NCBI GenBank assembly: GCA_029532415.1
Contig: JAQOTA010000060.1
Location: 1,116,001-1,180,000, forward strand
Source: Marasmius tenuissimus
Taxonomy: Eukaryota > Basidiomycota > Agaricomycetes > Agaricales > Marasmiaceae
Reading direction: 5' to 3'
DNA length: 64,000 nt
Of this stretch, positions 54,785-64,000 are shown in pieces. Below the pieces are notes generated by a model. It worked only from the letters and a program-made list of their open reading frames with translations, was not told where the DNA came from and ran no database searches. The position numbers and the translations under genes are program-made. How positions within the stretch are numbered: the stretch's first letter is position 1; every line of letters begins with the position of its first letter.

Positions 54785-56353
54785 ATGAGCTTCCACTCTT
54801 CACACCCGCACACAGCGTCTGCCCACGCTGCATCCGCTGGTCGGTCTCGTCAAGACAGCTTGACTCTTGAGGATTGTATTTCGCAGATTTATTCTGGCCT
54901 CGATCAAGTGGATAGTGATACCACCAACTTCGCCGACTTCCTTAATTCTACCCAGCCTTCCTCCTCCTTCACGCAGCCCACCTCTTCGTCCGGTGACCAG
55001 GCCATCTTCGACCTCAACAACTTACAGGATCTTTCGTTCTTCGATCCTAGCTTCTCGTTCGATTTCAGCCTTCCCCCGTCACGGTCGTCCTTCGAACCTC
55101 TGAACCCATCTGCAGCCTCTGTAGTCCCCCAGGCTCCCTTGCTCACACTGGCTGCGGAGACGACACAGTCGTGGGTAGCTCCCAACAGCGACTTCTGGAA
55201 CTTCAATCAGCCTCCTGCTTCCTTCCAGCAAGCTGAGCTAGACGTCCAGTTATTCGGCCACCAGTTCCCGGCGTCGATGGATCTCGTACGTTTGGAAATT
55301 CTTTGTTTCCATGCCCAATCACTGACCTGCCTTCCTCTTCCTCACAGTGTTTTGATGCAGGCGTCAACCCCATGAGCGTCGTGTCCAACGACTTGGCCAA
55401 CCACTTTGTTGAGGCTTCGTCGGGCAGTGGTAACTACTACTCCAGCATCGACGACTACGTCCTTCCCCCTCCTCCGGTCTTCTCTGACTCTGACTTCGAA
55501 TCGTCCCGGGAACCTTCCCCCCAGCCCCGTGAGCTGCGACCTCTCCCCCGTCGCGCCCTCACTGGCAGGGTAAATTCCCGGTGGTCCCCTGGGAGTGACG
55601 AGACCACATCCGACGGTGAATTCCAACCCCAACCCCGCCGTTCACAGAGGAAGCGCACTGCCGTTGGGTCTCCCCGCCAATCCCCAACAACCTCCAAACG
55701 GCAGAGGGGTCAACAGGAATCTAGTGAGGTCGACGAGAGGTACCAGCGTGCTATGGCCCGACTCGAGGAGCGCAGTCAAATCAAGGAGGAAGCTCAAGAG
55801 CGCAACTCCAGCGACGAGGACGTTTCCCGCACCGTGTTCGACCTCAAGGATGGCAAGCTTGTCCTCCGATGCCCGTCGATGTCGGACTGCTCGAGGCGCT
55901 TCGAAACTGTCGATGATGCTGTGACTCACCTCATCCACGAGCACCCGGCAATGGACAAAACAGGTCGCTATCGGTGCACTTTCCGCTGCAATCACGTCCT
56001 TTTCAACACGGGCGACATCGACCGTCATAAGGAATCCTTGGTCCACACTCCCAAGAAGGCGTTCACATGTTTGGCTTGTCTGCACAGTTACACCAGGAAG
56101 GACCCCCTCAAGAGGCATCATGACAACCAACCTAGTCACAAACCGTTGCACAATGCCCGCTTGGAGGCTGGCGTTGAAGCGGTTTGTGATCACACGGGAA
56201 CTTGGAAGTTGAAGGTACGGTTTTCTCCTTGGTTTCCCTTTGCGTTTTGCTGACAGAACTCTCGCTCAGGCTCCTAGTGGTTACAAGGATACTGCATGCA
56301 AAAACGCCGCGTTCGCGATCGACACCCTGACTTACTGGGAAAAGAGGTTCTGA
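54785..56353 (+). CDS. C2H2-type zinc-finger transcription factor
   Basis: Exons 54785 to about 55285, about 55349 to 56215 and about 56270 to 56353. The N-terminal half is Ser/Thr/Pro/Phe-rich (LNNLQDLSFFDPSFSFDFSL), a typical activation-domain composition, with basic nuclear signals QRKRTAVG and SKRQRGQQ in the middle. Three C-terminal fingers follow: CPSMSDC...HLIHEHP, CTFRCNHVLFNTGDIDRHKE and CLACLHSYTRKDPLKRHHDN, each with paired Cys and His. The last exon (APSGYKDTACKNAAFAIDTL) ends at TGA 56351-56353. The start at 54785 was chosen over 54449 because the earlier part lacks conserved-looking sequence. Target genes are unknown. Confidence 0.85.
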
Positions 56354-56663
56354 AATATCCAACGACGACTTTACGAAATAACACGACTGCTCTTGCGAAC
56401 TCTCCACATTACACACGGTTTTGTCTATGCCTATGCCCTCATGAATATGCCTTGGACTTCTACTTATACTTATTCCTCCTATGCCGTTCATCAAACTTGT
56501 GCTTTGTATCTCTACTGGTTTAGACATTAGACACAGAAAACCTCTGTACTATCACTGCCATTCATTTGTAAATACTCACCTCACACTCCTTCCTGTAAAT
56601 ACACTCTTTTGTTAATTATGTCGGCACACGCAACACTACAGGACTTGTTTCTAAACAGAAAAT

Positions 56664-56679
56664 GATACACACACACACA
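56664..56679. repeat. Short (AC)n microsatellite
   Basis: A run of about seven AC dinucleotides in the spacer downstream of the zinc-finger gene, just before the 3' end of thymidylate synthase. Confidence 0.7.
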
Positions 56680-56703
56680 CTAGGAGACCGCTGCCTATCT
56701 TTA

Positions 56704-57691
56704 TCATACGCTCATCTTCATAGCAATGCTCGGATGCGGATCGTAGCCTTCAACAACAATGTCCGCCGCGACGAAGTCCTCGATATCAGTGATTCCTTCT
56801 CTTGCCCATTTCAGCTTGGGGAATGGCTTCGGTTCGCGCTGGAGCTGAACTTTCAGCGCATCGACGTGATCCCGGTAGACATGGGCGTCACCGAGTTGTA
56901 TTATGAGCTCGTGCGCATCGGTGCCAGTAACGTGGGCGATCATGTGGGTCAACAGCGCGTAAGACGCGATGTTGAACGGAATCCCAAGCCCGAGATCAGC
57001 AGAACGCTGGTACATCAGGCAAGAGAGTTTGGGTTTCTCCTGAGAGCCTTCTTGGGGAAGATGAACATAGAACTGGCAGAGAAGATGGCACGGCGGTAAA
57101 GCCATGAGAGGGATATCTGCAGATGACGCGTTCAATTGTGTTTGGGAGTGATAAACCGCGACTAAACGCACCTTTAGGGTTCCAGGCGCTCAATATTATG
57201 CGTCTATCAGTCGGATTCTCCTTGATCTTCTGGATGCACTCCCGTAATTGATCAACACCCTGGCCCTTGTAATCCTTCTCACAGTCTGTGTACTCTGCTC
57301 CAAAGTGCCTCCACTGAAATCCATAAACAGGCCCCAAATCTCCCTCTCGCCGATCGTGAAGACCACGGCTCTCAAGGAACGCCTTGGAACCATTTCCATC
57401 CCAAATCTTTATACCCTTCTTCGATAGGATTGTTGAATCGGTGCAACCGTGAATGAACCACAAAAGTTCTTCTACTATGCCTCTCAGAAATGTCCGTTTT
57501 GTCGTGAGGAGAGGTAGAGTTGAGTCGGCGAGGGAGAACCGTAAGTTTTGTGGGGCAAAAACCGAGATGGTGCCAGTGCCAGTGCGATCTGGTCGTACAT
57601 CTCCTGTCTCGAGGACGCAATTGATGAGATCCAAATACTGATACTCGTCGTGTTTGCGAGTTCCGTTTGCGATGTTGTTACCGTTTTGCAT
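56704..57691 (-). CDS. TMP1: Thymidylate synthase
   Basis: Makes dTMP from dUMP with methylene-tetrahydrofolate. Two exons, 57691-57172 and 57116-56704 (520 and 413 bases, sum 933, 310 residues, standard length). Motifs: [20 protein letters not shown] (phosphate-binding Arg), [61 protein letters not shown] with the catalytic Cys, [20 protein letters not shown], and [20 protein letters not shown] near the end. The ATG at 57691 ([10 protein letters not shown]) is preferred; two earlier in-frame ATGs (57814, 57751) would add a short arm. Divergent with GEP4. Confidence 0.96.
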
Positions 57692-57828
57692 GGTCGATGA
57701 GAGGTCGTGATGGTTGAGAGAGAAACGCGAAGCGCGTCGCGTCACGTGCATGGCGTACCAATTTTCAAGCGGCAACTGCCGGAGCGCGTTGTTTTCCGAG
57801 GCCTCCGTGCACACGGAAGAACTCTTGC
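57692..57828. promoter_or_regulatory. Bidirectional promoter, TMP1 / GEP4
   Basis: The 137-base interval contains ACGCGAAGCGCGTCGCGTCACG near 57725. Its ACGCG cores resemble the MluI cell-cycle box (ACGCGT) that drives thymidylate synthase in other fungi, although an exact ACGCGT is not present. Confidence 0.35.
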
Positions 57829-58827
57829 ATGCCTCTCAATGTCCCTGGTCTCCTCGTGCCCTTCCAACTCCTCGTGAAACCGAGCATTATCATACCAGCT
57901 GTTTCTGTTACAGGTATCGACCATTCTCCAACGTCTTTGACAACGGAAAGGAACTAATGCTCTTTACTGAAAGACATTCGCCATATCAATTTCCGCGCAC
58001 TGAAGAAAGCAGGGTATCGAGGAGCGATATTTGACAAGGATAACTGCTTGGTACGCTTTTCCTATGACTTGCCGACACAAGTCTAACACATGTTGTAGAC
58101 TGTACCTCACAAAGATCGTCTTGTTCCAGAACTAGAGGTCAATATTTTCAATAGGCGAATAAACTGAACAAGGCAGGCTGACACTCACGCCCAGGCTTCG
58201 TGGAAGTTATGCAAGGATACATTCGGTGAAGGCAACGTGATTGTCGTCAGCAACTCTGCTGGGACTCGTATGGATGCTGGGGGAATCCAGGTGCGCGTCG
58301 TATTAGTTCGAAGACTTCCGCTCTGATTGATCACGATACACTAGGCTGAATCTGTTTCTCATCATCTTGGAGTTCCTGTCCTCTTTCACAAATCTTTGAA
58401 ACCCGGTTATTCATGCATAAAATCAATTCGGTCGTATTTCCAATCCTTAAAGACCCCAATACGTGACGACGAGCTCGTCGTTGTCGGCGACCGCCTATTC
58501 ACGGACGTCGTTATGGCCCGACGTATGGATGGGAAGACTTGGAGAGACAGACTACCAAACACTTCAAATGTGGGGCCGGTGGTAGACGTCACAGGAAAGA
58601 CTGCATTGCCTATATGGACAACAGGGGTCTGGAAGAGGGAAGCCATGTTCATGCGGTATTTGGAAAAGACGTTGCTCGATCTTGTACTGAAATACAGTCG
58701 CGATGGGTCATCAAAACGGCCAGATCCCCTTGCGTTCGTGGTTGAACCTGGACCTCCTAGTGGACCTCCTAAAAGGAACAGCTTTCTTTGGGGACCGTTC
58801 CGACGCTTCCAAACTGGTAGCACCTAA
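57829..58827 (+). CDS. GEP4: Phosphatidylglycerophosphate phosphatase, mitochondrial (Gep4 family)
   Basis: HAD-family enzyme that makes phosphatidylglycerol for cardiolipin synthesis in the mitochondrial inner membrane. Exon 1 (57829-57913) gives [20 protein letters not shown]. After an intron come [20 protein letters not shown] and DKDNCL, the DxDx nucleophile motif, then [13 protein letters not shown]. Later exons give [20 protein letters not shown] and the C-terminal block [20 protein letters not shown] with the family GDRLFTD, and [13 protein letters not shown]. The first exon is hydrophobic and could anchor or target the protein. The gene is head-to-head with thymidylate synthase. Confidence 0.93.
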
Positions 58828-59087
58828 TTGAAGACTATTCAACGACTCTACTGGGTTTATCAGGATCTATTTCTATCTGCAATTGCAATGTAGGTTCAAA
58901 TTGAAGGATTACTTGGCAATTTCTCGATTGGGGTGATTTATCAGAGATCGGGACTCAGATCATTCAGTCCGTATAGGAGGTTCGGGCTGATTCAGGCTGA
59001 TTCTCGTATATAAACGGGTCCGTTGCGTTTAAGGAGCTCTAGGGTTGCCCAGTCATTCTTTTTCATCAAAACATTCCACTCTTTACC

Positions 59088-60028
59088 ATGCCGTGTGCAG
59101 GCCATAAGCAAAATATCGATGCTACGGAGGCATCGTCCCAAACTGGTGATTTTGATAAACAAGTGAGCTGATTCATGTTTCTCGCAGGGGGTCGCTAACC
59201 TTGTACAATTGTAGGAAATCACAGGAGAGATCTGTCCTGTATCTTCTCTATCTGGTATCACCCAAGCCCCCTGCATTCGATTCTCACCGCAAGGCGCTGT
59301 ATCTTGTACGAATATCTTGATGCCCGTGGTGTCACCCAACTCACAGTCTTTTTGCAGACAGTAAACCCCTTACCGAGGAAAAACAACTATCTCATAGCAC
59401 CCCTACACGTCCGCGCTCATTCTGCATGTTGTCTTTAGGAAAGCGGGCTTTCTTGAAGACGACTAAGTGGCTCAGAAAATCGAGCAACCTTAATTTTCCA
59501 CCCGTTGAATCGCCGCACAGTCGAGAACCGGGCAAACCCCGTCGCAAGTTCAGATGGACTCTGCAATCCCCCTCGCAGATAGCATTGAACCTCCCTCCCT
59601 CCCCCTCCCCTCAGCGTACATCGTTCCATGTATTTCTAAGGACACGGTCGGACTCCAATGGTTCGGACTCCTCAGATTCCCCTGACTCTCCCATCAGCAC
59701 CGGTGAGCCTGTTACCGCAGAATCGGCCATGACTGTTCCCATGCGTAGATTGGGCCGCTCCTACTCTCTGCGCTCACACCCTCGAGGGGATCACGCACTA
59801 GCCACAATCAGCAAGCGATCGACCATACTCCTGACACCAGCACCACGCGCTGCAAGCGTGGACTACTACAGCACTGCGCTTGACTCATCCCCGCCTTTCA
59901 CCGATACATTCAGGCTATGCCCCGGCGACGACGATGAGCAGAATTTGGACTCGGAGGAGCGGAACTGGGATGGAGACTGGAGTACCATGGAAGTACGAAC
60001 GAAGTTGAGGAAGCTCCGTAAGATGTAA
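59088..60028 (+). CDS. Hypothetical Ser/Pro-rich protein, 278 residues
   Basis: I do not recognise the family. Three exons, 59088-59162, 59215-59305 and 59358-60028 (75+91+671 = 837 bases), joined by introns with donors gtgagc and gtacga and acceptors ttgtag and ttgcag. The last exon is Ser/Pro-rich and basic in its first half (LKTTKWLRKSSNLNFPPVES, GKPRRKFRW) and acidic at the end (CPGDDDEQNLDSEERNWDGD), finishing KLRKLRKM. SDSSDSPDSPISTGEP suggests proline-directed phosphorylation. No membrane or signal segment. Confidence 0.6.
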
Positions 60029-60310
60029 TATACTGTACACAGCACACCCTTCGGCCTCTTAGCCTGTACTTTGATGTATACGTTGTAGTATAACAACCAC
60101 ACACTCTTTGGATTTGAACCTGTCAAGTGCGAAGGTCGGAAAATAAGCGCTGGCGCGGAGAACACGCCGACTGGGCGGCTAACTGCGTTGACCGCGTCAG
60201 CCGGCCGTGTACTAGTACAGTAGGTGTCAGCTAGTTTATCCCTTTACCCGTCACACTGGACTTGCTTCAAATTTTCCGGGCAACCTCGACCTAGGGCCCA
60301 TCCTTTCACC
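60029..60310. other. Intergenic spacer upstream of ABC transporter
   Basis: About 280 bases including the promoter of the transporter gene. A run GGTTCAAATCC on the minus strand at about 60109-60120 resembles a tRNA T loop but no tRNA folds around it. Confidence 0.4.
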
Positions 60311-63156
60311 ATGCAGGGCGTATTTGCCCGGAATCTCTGCCATCCGAAGTCAATACACGTCCCTTTCCTTTTCCGACAACCTTTATTGCAACACCTACAA
60401 GGAGCACAATGTCGACCGTTTCTGCACCTTCGGCTGACAGGAACCGGCGGATACGAAGCTGGGATTCGTATGCGAATGTACTCCAGCCAGTCCCAGCCTC
60501 AGCCCGCAGATGCTACTAAGGAAAACATCCAGCAATCATTGGCCGCGTCGAAACCAGCAAAGTCTTCTATATTATCTAGATTTCTGCCATCGTCATCTGC
60601 TGGTGCTGGCTCCTCACTGAGGAAGATATTCGCGTTGGCAAAACCGGAAAGGAAGACATTGTCGATAGCTGTTGGACTGCTGTTGGTCTCTTCGTCTGTC
60701 TCCATGTCAATACCATTCATGGTTGGAAAGTTGATTGATTTCTTCTCGTCTACAAACCCGGTAAGTCGCCTTTTGTTTCATCCAAAGGGCTCACGTCCTC
60801 AATTCAACAGCAAATCCCTTTCGGTCTTGGTATTTGGCAAGCTTCAGGAATACTACTTGGTCTTTTCACCGCCGGAGCAGTCGCGAACGCTGGACGTGCG
60901 TTCCTCATGAAGATGGCCGGTGCGTCCTAAAAGGTTGACTATCTTTCCTGATGCTGACTGTGTAATTCTGACAGGGCAACGGATCATTGCGAGGCTGAGA
61001 GAAAGAACTTACGCAGCTTCACTCCGTCAAGAGGTGGAGTTCGTCGAGAAGGGTGAAGGAGATGTCCTCAGCAGGTTGAATGTCGATACGAGCATTGTCG
61101 GAGAGAGGTGCGCACAATCGACCTCTCATTAAGACTTCTCTCTCATGATCACCACTTTTGCAGTGTTACACAGAACCTCTCAGATGGGCTGCGAGCGATT
61201 GTGATGTCGTGTGTCGGTCGTGCGTGTCCATAATAAGGCCATCCTCAAGCTTGAGCTAACCTCGGAAACGCAGTCGGCGCGATGTTCTATATCTCGACCA
61301 CGCTGACATCCTTGATGCTATGCCTCATTCCACCTGTCTCGCTCGGCGCTGTTCGTCCGGAATTACCTTACGCTCCCTTACTCACTTTCTCACCGCGCTC
61401 ACCGTAGGTCTTCTATGGTCGTTACCTCAAGAAACTGTCCAACAAGACCCAGGAAGCAATGGGTGAGATGTCTAAAGTGGCCACGGAATCTTTGTCGGCG
61501 CTCCGAACTGTTCAGGCCTACAATGCTCAACCCCAGGAAGAGGCCAAGTTCCACGACCGTGTAAACAACGTTCTGGCGCTTGCACGAAAGGAAGCCATAG
61601 CAACCGGAATCTTCTTTGGAAGCACGGGTTGGAGCGGTAATGTCACACTGCTGGCGTTACTTGGATATGGTGCGTGCTCACTGTGCGTCTTCTATCGAAA
61701 TGTGGTTTACTCATCTACACAGGCGGAACCCTTGTCTCCCAGGGTCAAATCACTGTCGGAGACTTGACGAGCTTGATGTTCTATACGGCCTACGTCGGAA
61801 GTGGCCTTCAAATGCTCACGTATGGTCTGGTTTCTTCGACCTATGCTTTTTACTCACTTCTCGTTCAGGGGATTCTTTGTATGCTTCGTTTAACAGTGCG
61901 AGTATCTTTCAACATTCTGACGAACGTATCAGGCCTCCATAATGCGAGGTGTTGGGGCTGGATCACGGGTGTTCGAATTATTAGACAGGGAACCCACCGT
62001 TCCGTCCAACCAAGGCGTTCCAGTCTCTCCCACCCGCCGAGGGCCTATCCGTTTCGAAAACGTACAGTTTGAATATCCCAGCCGGAAGGGCGTTGAGATC
62101 CTGAAGGGCTTTGACTTGGAAGTTGGTGTTGGTGAAAGTGTGGCAATTGTGTATGTGTTCTGAACTCTGAACCCCCTTTGCACCCATTGACAATCATCTT
62201 CTAGTGGTCAAAGTGGAAGCGGGAAATCGTCAGTTCAGTCGCTGTTGCTCCGATACTATGATCCTGTTAGAGGCAAAGTCACTTTCGATGGGCAAGGTTA
62301 GAATCTTACTTTCCTTAGGCCGTGAATGAGTGACCGACCATCGATTCTAGATATCCGGGAATTTTCTGTCGACTCGTGGCGCAATGTTATCGGAATTGTC
62401 CCTCAGGATCCTATCCTTTTCAACGGTACTATTGCGTCTAACATAGCCTTTGGTAACAAGGACGCTACTCGCGAACAAATTGAACAGGCCGCGAGAGAAG
62501 CCAACTGTGAATTCGTCTGGGGTATGCCCAAAGGTTTTGATACGGAGAGTACGTCACCTCTCGTTTTTGTTACGCTGAGGAACCTAACAGAGACATCATC
62601 CAGTCGGGAGGTTGAGTCTTAGTGGTGGCCAGAGGCAAAGACTAGCTATTGCTCGTGCACTCCTGAAGAAGCCCGCAATATTAGCTTTAGATGAGGCCAC
62701 GAGCTCACTGGACGCGGCTTCTGAACATCGAGTACGCTTTCTGTGATTTTCTTCCTTGTAAAATCTTAATGTTGCCTCCTGACGTCAGGTTAACGATGCC
62801 GTGGATAAGATTCTGCGAAAGCGTCAGACTACATGCCTGTTTGTCGCACATCGTCTTTCTACAATAGCGCGGGCCGAACGAATTGTTGTCCTTGAAGGCA
62901 AGCCGCTCTATAAAAGCCCGTGTTTGTTGGTGCTAACGTGGTATTGTAGACGGCCGTATATCAGAATCTGGAACCTATCGCCAGTTGGTGAGTCGTACTC
63001 GGCCCCCGGATGGTCCGTCCATTGTTACTCATGCTTCAATCCTCTCAGGTCAATAATCCCAATTCGCGATTCCGCGAGCTAATGGCCGCGCAGTTAAGCG
63101 CAGCCTCCTCGAACCCGCAGTCTCGTGCGAAAGCACAGGAAGAAACTGAGAATTGA
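60311..63156 (+). CDS. Mitochondrial half-size ABC transporter (Mdl1/ABCB10 type)
   Basis: One transmembrane domain followed by one nucleotide-binding domain, with many small introns. The N-terminus is basic and Arg-rich ([20 protein letters not shown]), a likely mitochondrial presequence. Membrane region: [59 protein letters not shown]. The coupling helix region is [19 protein letters not shown]. ATPase domain: [16 protein letters not shown], Walker [11 protein letters not shown]-loop [20 protein letters not shown], signature [16 protein letters not shown], Walker [14 protein letters not shown]-loop [18 protein letters not shown], then [13 protein letters not shown]. Between FDT and the signature the chain is two residues shorter than usual (EIGRLS). 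Relatives export peptides from mitochondria or support haem synthesis; which applies is not decided. Confidence 0.92.
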
Positions 63157-63472
63157 GTACCTAGTCATGAACACCACTCCCAGAACATTCAATAATACTT
63201 AGATCTATATCATTATCATTGCACGTCATAATGTACATTCACTGCGGATCCTTGCTTCTTTCGTTCGTTCTATTTCTACTTAACAATCCTCGCGTCCCCA
63301 CCGTGTCCCACTACATCAACTAGAAGTGTCCAGAATGCTACGGAGAAACCACGTTGAAACCGCATGTCGTCTCAGAGGGATCTAAAAGAAGGAAATACAG
63401 TACCTCAAAGCCAGAGTCTACCCACTCTTCTTCCCGACATCGTTTCCGCGATTCTGTTCTGTTAACCAAGCC
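63157..63472. other. Intergenic spacer
   Basis: About 320 bases with the 3' flank of the ABC transporter and the promoter of the last gene. Pyrimidine-rich tract CTTCTTTCGTTCGTTCTATT at 63256. No gene. Confidence 0.4.
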
Positions 63473-64000
63473 ATGAAAGTCATCCGCTCGCCAATTGTTG
63501 CCATGCCAGTCGACAGCGACTCTTCGACCGCTTCTCCTGCTTCTTCTGCTCTGCCTATAAGTAGGAGGAGTTCGATGTCCTCCGATTGCACTGCGCCCAT
63601 TACTCCCCCGGAGAATCCTGCGGTCCGAGAGGCCTTGGCAATGATGGATGGTGGTATTCAAGATTTGATTGTAGGTCCTGTCTTGCCGTTCAGCCCCTCA
63701 ACCGGACTGACAGTCCACAGAAAGTTCTCGACGACCTAGAAGGGAAAACGTGTCACATTGGGATATTTGAAGGGGATGGCACCCTGGAACAAGGACTAGA
63801 CGAGTGTGTTTCCCTACTGTTTGACACAAGATTGTCCCTCGTGCTAAACACCCTCTTGACGTAGTGTCCGCAAGCTGCTGGACCTCCAACAGAAAGCTCA
63901 GCAGGACGGATTGGAGGAGATTAATTGTACGCTGTGGTGCCCTATTTACCGATGGTAAACGATCTCATTGACATCGAGCAGTGATCTACAAGAATCTTGT
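63473..64000 (+). CDS. 5' part of an unidentified gene, cut by the window edge
   Basis: Exon 1 starts at the ATG at 63473 (MKVIRSPIVAMPVDSDSSTA) and is Ser/Pro-rich up to ENPAVREALAMMDGGIQDLI. An intron (donor gtaggt, acceptor ccacag) leads to KVLDDLEGKTCHIGIFEGDG with TLEQGLD. A third segment reads VRKLLDLQQKAQQDGLEEIN, and after one more intron LIYKNLV at the end of the window. Phases agree throughout (donors gtgtgt and gtacgc). The alternation of a disordered start and helical, charged sequence suggests a cytosolic multi-domain protein, but I do not recognise the family. Confidence 0.6.

Noticed and set aside
60105..60125. GGTTCAAATCC on the minus strand, like a tRNA T loop
   Set aside because: The bases on either side do not form a T stem, and no D arm, anticodon arm or acceptor stem can be folded around it.

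Overview
This is a stretch of a basidiomycete fungal chromosome, most probably from a mushroom-forming agaricomycete. Genes are packed on both strands and cut by many introns of about 50-65 bases with GT(A/G)-AG borders. Several lineage-specific multigene families (F-box proteins with an N-terminal coiled coil, BTB/POZ proteins) sit between conserved single-copy eukaryotic genes. There are no bacterial-style operons, CRISPR arrays or recognisable tRNA/rRNA genes.

Layout. 1-817: 3' part of a ketopantoate hydroxymethyltransferase (pantothenate pathway). 1391-8281: tandem array of three F-box paralogues plus the decayed 3' end of a fourth, all on the minus strand. 8528-10165: a divergent F-box/leucine-rich protein. 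10567-21010: housekeeping block with DPH5 (diphthamide), LSM4 (U6 snRNP and mRNA decay), cytosolic asparaginyl-tRNA synthetase, an Erv-type sulfhydryl oxidase, an S33 prolyl aminopeptidase with an apparent one-base frameshift near its start, an unknown 180-residue protein, and RTF2. 21011-27500: sparse region with two intron-containing genes of unknown function and much sequence without a convincing gene. 27503-29063: a direct tandem repeat of about 0.77 kb. 29415-40686: cluster of five BTB-domain genes (two plus, three minus) around a long acidic, disordered reading frame that may be the tail of one of them. 41645-63156: conserved block with a microbial-type poly(ADP-ribose) glycohydrolase facing TSC2 (tuberin), a membrane protein, clathrin light chain, a monoacylglycerol lipase, the very-long-chain enoyl-CoA reductase TSC13, a C2H2 zinc-finger protein, thymidylate synthase, the phosphatidylglycerophosphate phosphatase GEP4, an unknown Ser/Pro-rich protein and a mitochondrial half-size ABC transporter. 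The 5' end of another gene runs off the right edge.

The genes are mostly independent transcription units. Several head-to-head pairs share short intergenic promoters: AsnRS/ERV, PARG/TSC2, membrane protein/clathrin light chain, YJU3/TSC13 and TMP1/GEP4. The notable features are the two expanded putative ubiquitin-ligase adaptor families (F-box and BTB), the CpG-depleting divergence of the 0.77-kb repeat, GC-AG introns in DPH5, a start-codon-only first exon and 21-base microexon in LSM4, and two overlapping reading frames at the end of one BTB gene. Exon borders were deduced by hand from splice signals, reading-frame phase and family resemblance. Those whose exon lengths sum to a multiple of three are stated as such.
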